Source: Brassica napus (taxonomy: Eukaryota > Streptophyta > Magnoliopsida > Brassicales > Brassicaceae). Taken from it: a stretch of DNA of 64,000 bases. The stretch lies in NCBI RefSeq assembly GCF_020379485.1, contig NW_026013895.1:1-64000 (forward strand), written 5' to 3'. Numbering within the stretch: the first letter of the stretch is position 1; each line of letters starts with the position of its first letter. Below are positions 44,701-54,791 of the stretch, piece by piece. The position numbers and the translations under genes are program-made. Below the pieces are notes generated by a model, which saw only the letters and a program-made list of their open reading frames with translations, did no database searches and had not been told where the DNA came from.

Positions 44701-47700
44701 TTTTCAGGGTAAATGAGCATCTTTCAATTGTTTTATCAAATAATTTAGTAAAACTTCATAATACTCCCTAAATCGATGGAATAACCACTATAAAATTATT
44801 ATTTTCTTGATATACGGAGACGACAAAGGCTCCAAACCTCTTTGAACATCATCATATGTTAGTGCAGGATGCAACTAGGCATTAAAACAATATTGTCATA
44901 TTTTTTGAAATTTTCTCAAAATCTATGGGCTAACCCCTACAAAAATATTGAGTTTTTGGTAAATACTTTATATACTGAAGCCTATAATCTTTAGTGTTGT
45001 TTTAAAATTTCTACCATATTCTACATTTGTATTAATGTATGCTAAACTCTTTTTCATGGTAAATGAGCATCGTTCAATTGTTTTTATCAAATAATTTAGT
45101 AAAACTTCATAATACTCCCTAAATCGATGGAATAACCACTATAAAATTATTATTTTCTTGATAAACGGAGACGACAAAGGCTCCAAACCTCTTTGAACAT
45201 CATCATATGTTAGTGCAGGATGCAACTAGGCATTAAAACAATATTGTCATATTTTTTGAAATTTTCTCAAAATCTATGGGCTAACCCCTACAAAAATATT
45301 GAGTTTTTGGTAAATACTTTATATACTGAAGCCTATAATCTTTAGTGTTGTTTTAAAATTTCTACCATATTCTACATTTGTATTAATGTATGCTAAACTC
45401 TTTTTCATGGTAAATGAGCATCGTTCAATTGTTTTTATCAAATAATTAGTATTTAATAAAACTTCATAATACCCCTAAATCGATGGAATAACCACTATAA
45501 AATTATTATTTTCTTGATAAACGGAGAGCACAAAGGCTCCAAACCTCTTTGAACATCATCATATGTTAGTGCAGGATGCAACTAGGCATTAAAACAATAT
45601 TGTCATATTTTTTGAAATTTTCTCAAAATCTATGGGCTAACCCCTACAAAAATATTGAGTTTTTGGTAAATACTTTATATACTGAAGCCTATAATCTTTA
45701 GTGTTGTTTTAAAATTTCTACCATATTCTACATTTGTATTAATGTATGCTAAACTCTTTTTCATGGTAAATGAGCATCGTTCAATTGTTTTTATCAAATA
45801 ATTTAGTAAAACTTCATAATACTCCCTAAATCGATGGAATAACCACTATAAAATTATTATTTTCTTGATAAACGGAGACGACAAAGGCTCCAAACCTCTT
45901 TGAACATCATCATATGTTAGTGCAGGATGCAACTAGGCATTAAAACAATATTGTCATATTTTTTGAAATTTTCTCAAAATCTATGGGCTAACCCCTACAA
46001 AAATATTGAGTTTTTGGTAAATACTTTATATACTGAAGCCTATAATCTTTAGTGTTGTTTTAAAATTTCTACCATATTCTACATTTGTATTAATGTATGC
46101 TAAACTCTTTTTCATGGTAAATGAGCATCGTTCAATTGTTTTTATCAATTAATTTAGTAAAACTTCATAATACCCCTAAATCGATGGAATAACCACTATA
46201 AAATTATTATTTTCTTGATAAACGGAGAGCACAAAGGCTCCAAACCTCTTTGAACATCATCATATGTTAGTGCAGGATGCAACTAGGCATTAAAACAATA
46301 TTGTCATATTTTTTGAAATTTTCTCAAAATCTATGGGCTAACCCCTACAAAAATATTGAGTTTTTGGTAAATACTTTATATACTGAAGCCTATAATCTTT
46401 AGTGTTGTTTTAAAATTTCTACCATATTCTACATTTGTATTAATGTATGCTAAACTCTTTTTCATGGTAAATGAGCATCTTTCAATTGTTTTTATCAAAT
46501 AATTTAATAAAACTTCATAATACTCCCTAAATCGATGGAATAACCACTATAAAATTATTATTTTCTTGATAAACGGAGACGACAAAGGCTCCAAACCTCT
46601 TTGAACATCATCATATGTTAGTGCAGGATGCAACTAGGCATTAAAACAATATTGTCATATTTTTTGAAATTTTCTCAAAATCTATGGGCTAACCCCTACA
46701 AAAATATTGAGTTTTTGGTAAATACTTTATATACTGAAGCCTATAATCTTTAGTGTTGTTTTAAAATTTCTACCATATTCTACATTTGTATTAATGTATG
46801 CTAAACTATTTTTCATGGTAAATGAGCATCGTTCAATTGTTTTTATCAATTAATTTAGTAAAACTTTATAATACCCCCTAAATCGATGGAATAACCACTA
46901 TAAAATTATTATTTTCTTGATAAACGGAGAGCACAAAGGCTCCAAACCTCTTTGAAAATCATCATATGTTAGTGCAGGAAGCAACTAGGCCTTAAAACAA
47001 TATTGTCATATTTTTTAAAATTTTCTCAAAATCTATGGGCTAACCTCTACAAAAATATTGAGTTTTTGGTAAATACTTTATATACTGAAGCCTACAATTT
47101 TTAGTGTTGTTTTAAAATTTCTACTATATTCTACATTTGTATTAATGTATGCTAAAATATTTTTCATGGTAAATGTGTTCAATTGTTTTTATCAATTAAT
47201 TTAGTAAAACTTCATAATACCCCCTAAATCGATGGAATAACCACTATAAAATTATTATTTTCTTGATAAACGGAGAGCACAAAGGCTCCAAACCTCTTTG
47301 AACATCATCATATGTTAGTGCAGAATGCAACTAGGCATTAAAACAATATTGTCATATTTTTTGAAATTTTCTCAAAATCTATGGGTAACCCTACAAAAAT
47401 TTTAACCACATTATACATTTGTATTAAGGTATTTTAAGATTTTTTCATGGTATATGGTAATCGTTATAATTCTTTTATCAATTAATTTTGTCAAACTTCA
47501 TAATATTCCCTAAATCGATTGAATAACCACTATAAAATCACTATTTTCCTGAAAAACGGGGACAACAAAGGCTTCAAACCTCTTTGAACATCATCATATG
47601 TTAGTGCAAGATTCAACTATGCATTAAAACAATATTGTCATATTTTTGAGTTTTTGTCAAAATCTATGTGTTAACCCCTACAAAAATATTTAGGTTTTGG

Positions 47701-48369
47701 TAAATATTTTATATACTAAGCATATAATCTTTAGTGTTGTTTTAAAATTTCTAACCACATTCTACATTTGTATTAAGGTATTTTATGCTCTTTTTCATGG
47801 TATATGAGAATATTTATAATTGTTTATCAATTAATTTAGTAAAACTTCATAATATTCTTTAAATCGATGGAATAACCACTATAAAATCACTAATTTACTG
47901 AAAAACGGGGAAAACAAAGGCTCCAAACCTCTTTGAACATCATCATATGTTAGTGCAGGATGCAACTATGCATTAAAACAATATTGTCATATTTTTTGAA
48001 ATTTTGTCAAAATCTATGTGTTAAAACCCTACGAAAATATTGAGTTTTTGGTAAATGTTTTATATACTAAGCATATAATCTTTAATGTTGTTTTAAATTT
48101 GCTAACCACATTCTATATTTATATTAAGGTATTTTAAGCTCTTTTTAATGATATATGGGAGTCGTTATAATTCTTTTATGAAGTAATTTAGTAAAACTTC
48201 ATAATACTTCCTAAATCAATGGAATAACCATTATAAAATCACTATTTTCTTGAAAAACGGAGACAACAAAGGCTCCAAAACTCTTTGAACATCATCATAT
48301 GTTTGTACGAGATGCAACTATGCATTAAAACAATATTGTCGTATTTTTAAAAATTCTCAGAAAATCTAT
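44701..48369. repeat. Decaying right edge of the satellite array
   Basis: From 44701 substitutions start to accumulate, for example G at 44707 and T at 44722. From about 46950 divergence is marked. The unit starting near 47226 is only about 286 bp because roughly 65 bp between the CTACAAAAAT and ACCACATT segments is missing. The last three units (47512, 47861, 48213) share private variants such as GCATATAATC and CTAACCACATT, so they form an older subfamily. The final unit breaks off near 48369. Divergent terminal monomers are the usual pattern at a real satellite border, so this edge looks natural rather than misassembled. Confidence 0.85.
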
Positions 48370-48489
48370 TTGTATAATCTATGTGCATTATGAAGCTGTG
48401 ATTACATTCGTTTAAATAATCACCAAATAATAAAACGCAATTTGACAAAAAAATTATCGAAAATACTGTAAGAGATGATAAGAGCTTAC

Positions 48490-48888
48490 AATTGAAAGTC
48501 TTTGAGCTTTGACACCAAAAACTTGGTAGCACTATCAATGTGTTTCTTGATTATCTTTTGCTTTTCCGACTCTAGCTTAGGGACTGTTTGCCTTAGGTAT
48601 CTCTTCATGAACATCACAAACTGTTTCTTGTCAAACGGTGGTTGCTCCTACACATTAATACCCCAAAAAATTAATCTCAAATTCATTCCCAAGGTGGCCT
48701 TTGTCTTCTTTCTTGCGCCAAAAGTAAAGGAAGATTTAAAAGAGGTCACTGAGTTATACCTGAAGCCTAAAAGTATCGATGATATCAACAACCTTTACAG
48801 CTTGGTCATCAACTCCTTCGTCTTCACCACCTTCTTCAGCTGATGGATCTGCTCCAATGTCGAAATTCATCGCTCCTTTCACAACCCA
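48490..48888 (-). pseudogene. TCTP: Truncated TCTP gene (translationally controlled tumor protein), two internal exons only
   Basis: On the minus strand, exon A (48760–48888, 129 bp) encodes 43 residues starting [20 protein letters not shown], the acidic segment typical of TCTP. It is preceded by an AG acceptor and followed by a GTATAA donor. After a 112-bp intron, exon B (48490–48647, 158 bp) encodes 52 residues starting [10 protein letters not shown] and ending LVSKLKDFQ, followed by a GTAAGC donor. Both exons are open and keep intact splice sites. The first exons (N-terminal MLVYQD region) and the last exon (FFVGE region) are absent. Downstream of exon B the intron runs about 120 bp and then becomes satellite. 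TCTP is a conserved cytosolic growth-related protein. Next to the RING and RPL22 genes, this matches AT3G05540 (TCTP2) as I recall it. The copy cannot encode a full protein. Confidence 0.88.
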
Positions 48889-48914
48889 CTAGTGAACAAA
48901 GGCCACAACACAAT

Positions 48915-48934
48915 GTATATATATATATATATAT
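48915..48934. repeat. (TA)n microsatellite
   Basis: A short alternating TA tract lies just upstream of the surviving TCTP exons, in what should be the preceding intron. Confidence 0.8.
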
Positions 48935-49780
48935 CAATATATTTCGACTAGGTTGATAATAGCTTTTATAGGTGTCTCTTAAGCTCATCTCTTAGGTGAA
49001 AACATATTTAAAATAAATCAAAAATAGGGGAAAAGGGGAAGAACGTGTCTTATTTAAGGACAATAAGAGACGTTTGTTTAAAAAATATGTTGTTTTTTTA
49101 TTTTATTTTCTTTTGACATAAAAAAATGGATTTCTTCTTCCCCTCAAGATCGACGCTCTAGACAGTATTCTCTGTAAATTTGAGTTTGATTTTCGCAGTT
49201 GCAGACTTTTGTGGTGTTTTCAATCTGAACCAGAGCTGTTCTTCAAGTGTTTTCTTTTATCTCTGTTTCAGATTGATTGAATAAAGCTTCTGGTCGTTTT
49301 GATCAGATTTTGTTTTCTGATTTGTCAAAAATCAGAGTTTAAAGGAGTTCGCGGTGAAGATTGAAGTTTGTGAAAGGATGGTGATCGAGGAAGGAGTGCT
49401 TGAATTGGTACAAGATGTTTGAAGCTCAATGTCACGATGAAAATGAAGGAGAAGTGGTTAAGAGACCCCAATAGGATTGTACCAATATAGGATAGAAAAT
49501 TAAAAGTTTTCAATTACGTCAATTAAGTTAAGTTAATTGATATAATATTGGTTAAGAAACCCCAATGGGTTGTACCAATAAACATGCCCTCACTTGCCTA
49601 TGCTATTATCGGATTAAAACTAGAAAGTATATTATTTTACTGTAAAAGTTAAATAAAAGAGCGAAATTGGCAAGTACGAGAGAAGAGCTGCAGGCGCGAA
49701 TAAACTTTTGTCATGTGGGCGCAATAATTGCTCGGCGTCAGATTGGACTCACTAAAAGAAGTTTGACTACTATTGACCTT
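48935..49780. other. Intergenic sequence with an imperfect direct repeat
   Basis: No gene is visible here. The missing 5' exons of TCTP were looked for and not found. Two related segments lie in direct orientation at 49456–49487 and 49550–49580. Both contain GGTTAAGA.ACCCCAAT followed by TTGTACCAAT. They look like parts of a decayed transposable element, but no terminal inverted repeat or target duplication could be defined. Short open frames on both strands have no recognisable domain. Confidence 0.5.
49768..49780. repeat. SINE target site duplication, left copy
   Basis: TACTATTGACCTT here pairs with TACTACTGACCTT at 49997–50009, with one mismatch. This supports insertion by target-primed reverse transcription. 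Confidence 0.75.
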
Positions 49781-49996
49781 CTTTTTTTTATAACCGAGTA
49801 TCCTAACCCTACCGTGGTGGTCCAGACTAGAGACCGAAGCGAGCATGGACCCGAAGGTCACTAGGTGGCTCACCGCGTAACGGTTTTCGGTCTCGGATGC
49901 TGCAGCCCATATGTGAATTCCACAGTGGCCAAGGTTCAAACCCAGGGCGGGCACTCCAGCTGGAGCTCCTATACCACTAGACCAAAGCAACTTGGT
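49781..49996 (-). mobile_element. tRNA-derived SINE with target site duplication
   Basis: Read on the minus strand, the element opens with TGCTTTGGTCTAGTGGTAT, which contains a pol III A box (49974–49984). A B box, GGTTTGAACC, follows at 49933–49942, about 31 bp downstream, which is normal spacing for tRNA-type promoters. The element ends in an A-rich tail (the T run at 49782–49789 on the plus strand). It is flanked by 13-bp direct repeats, 49768–49780 and 49997–50009, that differ at one base. Its length, about 216 bp, fits plant SINEs. It is more GC-rich than its surroundings. The exact crucifer SINE family was not identified. Confidence 0.8.
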
Positions 49997-50009
49997 TACT
50001 ACTGACCTT
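49997..50009. repeat. SINE target site duplication, right copy
   Basis: TACTACTGACCTT is the partner of the copy at 49768–49780. Confidence 0.75.
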
Positions 50010-50093
50010 TTTAAAATTCTTAAATATAATTTTATATGAATAATTACACGGAGTAAGAAATTTATAACAAGAATAGTAATTGTTTTTAGTATA

Positions 50094-50864
50094 CTAGGTG
50101 TCTTTTTACACCATGTGCAGTAAAAAAATCTAAAATATTTTTTAACAGATAAATATAAATTATATTTTAAAATAAAATATTATTAATATTGTAAATTTTC
50201 TTTTTCATATCAATATTTTAATATTAATTTGATTTAATTACACATAAAAATTATATTTAAGAATATGCATGTATATATTTGAAATTATAATCTTAGATAG
50301 ATTTTTCTATCTATTTATTTTAATTAAATATTTTAATTAAATATTTTAAATAAATTTGAAAAAGTTGCATAATTACCAAAAATTAAAATTAAACAATATT
50401 TATAAAATTTGTAGATATATAAGAAAATAATGATTTTTTGATTAAATTTTTATAATTTTCTAAAAAAAATTGTATACATTTTTGAAAATTTTAGTAACAA
50501 ATTCTATAATTTAAAAATATATAATTAAATTATATTTCGAAATTTATAATGTCTTATTTGAATATATTTATTTTAATGATAATTTATGAGTTATTCCTAT
50601 ATTCTAAAAAAAATTCCAAAAATATAATGACATTAAATGTAATATATGAGATATTATCATATTTTAAAAAGTTTACCAAAAATATAAATTAACATTAAAT
50701 GCAGTTGTCCATGTCATATTAAGCTATAAGACATGTCATCAATTTCAGTAGCTATGTCATATTTGTTTTGTGAAATTGATTGTAGAATTGACATGTGGCA
50801 AAATCACTTCGCAAATATAGTCTAGGGGATGCATTTTATTACTACACTAAATAGTATAAAAAGA
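50094..50864 (-). mobile_element. Probable decayed non-autonomous Helitron (AtREP-like)
   Basis: On the minus strand the right end reads GCACATGGTGTAAAAAGACACCTAGT. It has a weak hairpin just before a CTAG terminus, and the next base is T, as expected for Helitrons, which insert at AT. The proposed left end is the TC at 50864–50863 followed by TTTTTATACTATTTAGTG, similar in style to crucifer AtREP elements. The inside is very AT-rich and has no open frame, so it would be non-autonomous. The base before the left end is T rather than A, and the hairpin is eroded, so the left boundary is uncertain. Confidence 0.4.
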
Positions 50865-51948
50865 AAAAAAATTAAAAGCAGAAAATATGTCAAAATATAG
50901 AATCTATATGAGATATATTGGAGTACTGTAACCCACAGTTTCTTTGCTATTAATTATTGCAACTTACACATGAATTGCTTAATGTCGCATGGCTAATTTA
51001 TGAGTTATTTCTTACAGCCATTTGGTTGGAATCTGGCAAATCCTTTTCTTATAGTAAACGAGCGCATATCACTTTCAAAAAATTTACGTCCAGACCATGT
51101 AAATTAAATGGTTTAAGCTTTTGTAGCCGTATTGGAATTTGTTGACTGTGCACTTGATGCTGCTTCAATCTTGGAATTTATATCACTGGTGGTGGTCTCT
51201 AAATTCATTGGCTTCATCTCACTTTACAGCTCGCTGGTTTTTGAGATTAGAAGATTTTTCGACATCATTGTTTAGGCGTTTTGTATATTCCTATCTTTCT
51301 ATGTTGTATTTACTTCTTTATATTAGCCGTTTGTTTAGTTTTGATGGTTTGTTTTCATGTTCTAGGAACACTTTTTCCAGTCATGGAAAAGTAAGAAGTT
51401 ATAAAAGTAAGGTTTGATAAAAAAAAAATGGGTTAAGCCTTTAAGAAACTCACACCAATATTGGTGTATGACGATCGAAAGCTGTTTATAAATTTCAGTA
51501 TGTTTTAGTTCACATCATCACATGCATGTTAGAGAAAATAAAAGGATTCTGAAAGAAAACTGAACACGTTTACGACTTGAATATGCGCCTGAGTTTTATA
51601 GACTTCTAAGTCTAGATAGTGTCATAAACAGTATGTAGTATTGCATTTTTGTGACATTACTTTTATTTGATGTGCTATGAGAAATATTTTAAATTTGATG
51701 AATAATATTTTTTTAAATAAAAATAATCCCAAATTCAATTACAAAATCGAAATAGATTTGTGATTTTGTACTGGTGTTGTCATTGTGTTAGCATTCTAAC
51801 TTAAATCCAATAAGAATGTGATGAGTCAAAAAAATTGTATATATATATAACCTTAACTTTTTTGTTATAACATCTATAACCTTAACTTTTATACAAAAAT
51901 ATAATTGTAACATTTTTATCAAAAATATAATCTTAAAATTCTTACCCA

Positions 51949-51985
<37 letters not shown>

Positions 51986-52355
51986 TTAAATTATATACAA
52001 AATATTATATATATATCATAGAAACATATATAGATATTGTTTTCATATAATGGAAAAAAAAAAGGAAACAAATCTGTGGGAAACAAGCAGCTGATGTCAA
52101 GTAAACAAATCTGAACCGTCCAGTTATAAACAAGTTTGGAGTATTTCAGACATCGGTCATTGCTTCTACGGTTCTGTTCTACCCGTAACCCAATCTTCTC
52201 TCACACAAAAAAAAAATATCATTCCGTTAAAGAAAAAAAAAACTTCAATTTCTTCTTTTCGTTCTTTCCTTCTTCTGGTAGAGTTCAGAGATCCACAAGT
52301 TATCTTGGTTAAATTCGACGAAAATAAAAAAAAAAGAAAGATTGGATTTTGAATT
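50865..52355. other. AT-rich intergenic sequence and 5' region of the RING gene
   Basis: No gene is supported. Short open frames between 50957 and 51417 have no recognisable domain. The word ATAACCTTAACTTTT occurs twice around 51848–51892. The last 200 bases before the ATG at 52356 are pyrimidine- and A-rich and probably include the promoter and 5'UTR of the RING gene, but I could not place a clear TATA box. Confidence 0.5.
51952..51981. repeat. (AT)n microsatellite, about 30 bp
   Basis: A pure alternating AT tract. Confidence 0.9.
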
Positions 52356-54791
52356 ATGGGTTTAGGCAACAACGCTACCAAATTCGATTTCGATGCAAAT
52401 GATCTCGCCGCCGACGATAGCTCGGATGGCGATTCTATCGACGAAGTTAACGCCTTTGGCTCGGTTCTGTGTTCGATTTGCATCGAGACGGTGACCAAAG
52501 AAGGCGATCGAGCTTGGGCTAAGCTTCATTGTGGCCACGAGTTCCATCTCGGTATTGTTTTCGATTTAAATCATCCAGATCTACCTTTTGTTTGATTCGA
52601 TTTTTGTGAATTATGATCATTTTAGATTCTAATTTGAGGTTTGGAATTTTAATTGGTTGATATAGTCATGATCTGGTCGGATTGTTGTTTCTGAGGTTAT
52701 TCAGACAGAACCAGTTAGGGATTGATCACTGTCTTATTGATCCTCTTCACCTTGTTTGATGTATCTATTAGTGTTTCAGAAGTACATGCATTATGTGTTC
52801 TTTATTACGAGGGAATGATTAAACTCGAAAATTTCATGAGTCTTTGCTTCTTAATATATGTTCACTGTGTGGCAATCTTGGATGTCTAGATAGGAGAGTA
52901 ACTGTGTGTTTGTATATTTAAGCTTCAAAAACAAAATAATTTGTTGAAATTTTAAGAAGAAAACTTGTTCATAATCAAATTTCGAATGTAATTGTCAAAA
53001 CTTAAAAATTTACAGTATTTCAGTATTAAATTAATTATTCATGTTATAGATACTTATTAAGATTTCTAAGTATTTTGGGTATTTATTTATGGGTTTGATA
53101 TGAGGTTTTTATGGGTTTCTTGTTACATCTGTTTCCATTGTTTTTTTTTTTTCCTTCAGATTGTATTGGCTCAGCTTTCAACACAAAGGGGGTGATGCAG
53201 TGCCCAAACTGTCGGAAAGTAGAGAAAGGCCAGTGGCTTTACGCAAACGGTTGCCGTTCAAACCCTGAGTTCAGTGCTGAGGAATGGGTTCATGAAGAGG
53301 ATATTTATGACATCGGAACCTACTCTGAATTGGTAAATAGCCTGGTCACACTCCTCTGCCTTCCCATGCTGGAGGATTGTTTATGTTTTTTAACTGCTTG
53401 AGTTATGTTCTGTGTCGAAAAAACGCGTGTGTTTTATGTATCTTTGCACAGGCTTTTGGAGTTCACTGGTGCCCATTTGGAAGTTCAGCTCGTCTTCCTT
53501 CTTTCGAGTAAGTAATTTTAACTCTGTTTTGTTGCTATTTTCGGCAAGTGGGATCTTTTATGCTGATGAATCTCTCTTAAACTTTGTAGAGATGGAGAAT
53601 TTTCGCCAAGTTCTTGTAAGACATTGCCAGATTGGTTATTTCTTGTTTTTTCACGTTTCCGGCTTTTTGGTTTATTGATCTATTTGAGTCTGTCTGACAC
53701 CGTGGCACAGATCAAGAGCTATTGGGCCAACAAGGCTACTTCACAGAACCAGCAGCGCCAACAGCGGGTCACCCATGTCCATATGTAACTTACTTTGGCC
53801 CTGTTCATTCGTCTTCCTCAAGCTCTGGCGGTTCAGACACTTCAAGTTTCCCTAGTCACTGGAACACATCCGGTTCCAGTGAAGTCCCACCTCCTTATGG
53901 TTTCCCTGTGGATCCGCACTTTCACGGCTGGGATTATCACTCGCCTCCACCCCCACCGCCACAGCACTTCTCTGCTGCTTCTGGCGCTCACGTGGGAAGT
54001 CCAACTCATCCCACCCCTCCGCCAGCTGCTGCAAGGACTTCCCGAGCCAACGGCTCAGATGTTATCAGACCAAGACCGCCTCATTTCATTCGTCCATCAT
54101 ATCATGGTCACAGGTACGTAGTTTATGTCTTGACTTCAAAATGAAATTATTAAAGTCTTTATTCTCATGGCTTGGATGCGGATTTAGTAAAATAAGCGGA
54201 ACAGTGGTTAATGCGTTTTGCGGACTAAATGCAGTTCTGATAGAAAAAATAATGCGGTTTTGATAGAAAACAAATTGTAAACCAAATATATTAATATAAT
54301 TAGAAATTAATTTTTTTTGTTATAACGATAATATCATAATGTTTTTTAATTCTCATCATTTAAATATTAAATTCATTTGCAGTTCTGGTGGCAGAGCGGG
54401 GAGCTCGGTGGCATCGATTCCCAGGTCACCGCCTTTTCCGGGAAGCAACGTTCGGACTCGAGATAGAATGCAAGCACTTCAAGCCTACCACCAACAGTCT
54501 TCTGCACAGTCACACCAACCTGATTCTCCTATAGTCTCTCATGGGCCTGTGTTCTCGTCTGGGCGGAGGCCCAGTAGAGCTTCCTTGATGGGTGGTTCGA
54601 CTTCATCTTCGTCGGATCAGGCAGGCGGGAGCGGGTTTATCCGGTTTAACATATGGGAGAGAGAGCCTTATATGCAATTGCAACCGGCTTACCCGGTTAA
54701 CCAGATGGATAGAGAACCACCATCACTTTGGACCTTCAATGAAGGATCAGGAAGCCTCCATCAGAGGCATGGCGCCGGAGGATCATCATAA
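52356..54791 (+). CDS. RING-H2 finger protein, probable E3 ubiquitin ligase (six exons, 420 aa)
   Basis: The exons are 52356–52551, 53160–53332, 53452–53507, 53590–53615, 53711–54113 and 54383–54791. All introns are GT-AG, and the total of 1263 bp stays in frame. The N-terminus is acidic. The RING-H2 domain uses C39, C42, C59, H61, H64, C67, C80 and C83; intron 1 splits the codon for D66. After it comes a conserved segment (WLYANG, then HWCPFGS). The rest is a low-complexity tail rich in Pro, Ser, Gly and His with no other domain. RING-H2 proteins usually recruit E2 enzymes to ubiquitinate substrates; the substrate is unknown. No signal peptide or membrane segment is seen. It matches my memory of AT3G05545, the neighbour of TCTP2. 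The start is the first ATG in frame with the acidic N-terminus. Exon 4 is only 26 bp but is needed to keep the frame. Confidence 0.92.

Larger units (their letters stand above)
1..48369. repeat. Satellite DNA array, about 351-bp monomer, about 138 head-to-tail copies
   Basis: The ClaI word ATCGAT, in the context AAATCGATGGAATAACC, recurs every 349–352 bp, for example near 10760, 11110, 11460, 11810 and 12161. All copies lie in the same orientation with no intervening unrelated sequence. Other fixed landmarks in each unit are GTGCAGGATGCAACTAGGC and GGTAAATGAGCATCGTTC. The unit is AT-rich and about twice a nucleosomal repeat, which is common for plant satellites. I see no match to the Arabidopsis 178-bp centromere repeat and no telomeric motif. 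Crucifers are known to carry subtelomeric satellites of about 350 bp, but I cannot confirm that this is one of them. The array continues beyond the left end of the window, so its full size is unknown. It holds no credible gene. Confidence 0.98.

Noticed and set aside
1..48369. CRISPR-like array
   Set aside because: Units are 351 bp, contiguous and without unique spacers, in a plant nuclear context; this is satellite DNA.
1..48369. Centromeric 178-bp type satellite
   Set aside because: Unit length is 351 bp, I saw no internal half-unit similarity, and the typical crucifer centromere repeat sequence is not recognisable.
48347..48843. Open frames on both strands over 48347–48843
   Set aside because: The plus-strand frame runs antisense to the TCTP exons and the minus-strand frame is in the wrong phase; the TCTP exon model explains the conservation.
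49325..49990. Several small open frames on both strands
   Set aside because: They lie in the SINE and in the unannotated repeat-like stretch and show no domain; the SINE explains the GC-rich part.
50957..51417. Two plus-strand open frames of 62 and 92 codons
   Set aside because: No domain, no homology I recognise, and AT-rich intergenic composition; not supported as genes.
52166..52547. Minus-strand open frames overlapping RING exon 1
   Set aside because: Antisense shadows of a clear RING-H2 coding exon.
53795..54121. Alternate-frame open frame of 108 codons in RING exon 5
   Set aside because: It overlaps the Pro/Ser-rich coding frame that joins correctly to the flanking exons; low complexity explains the long alternate frame.
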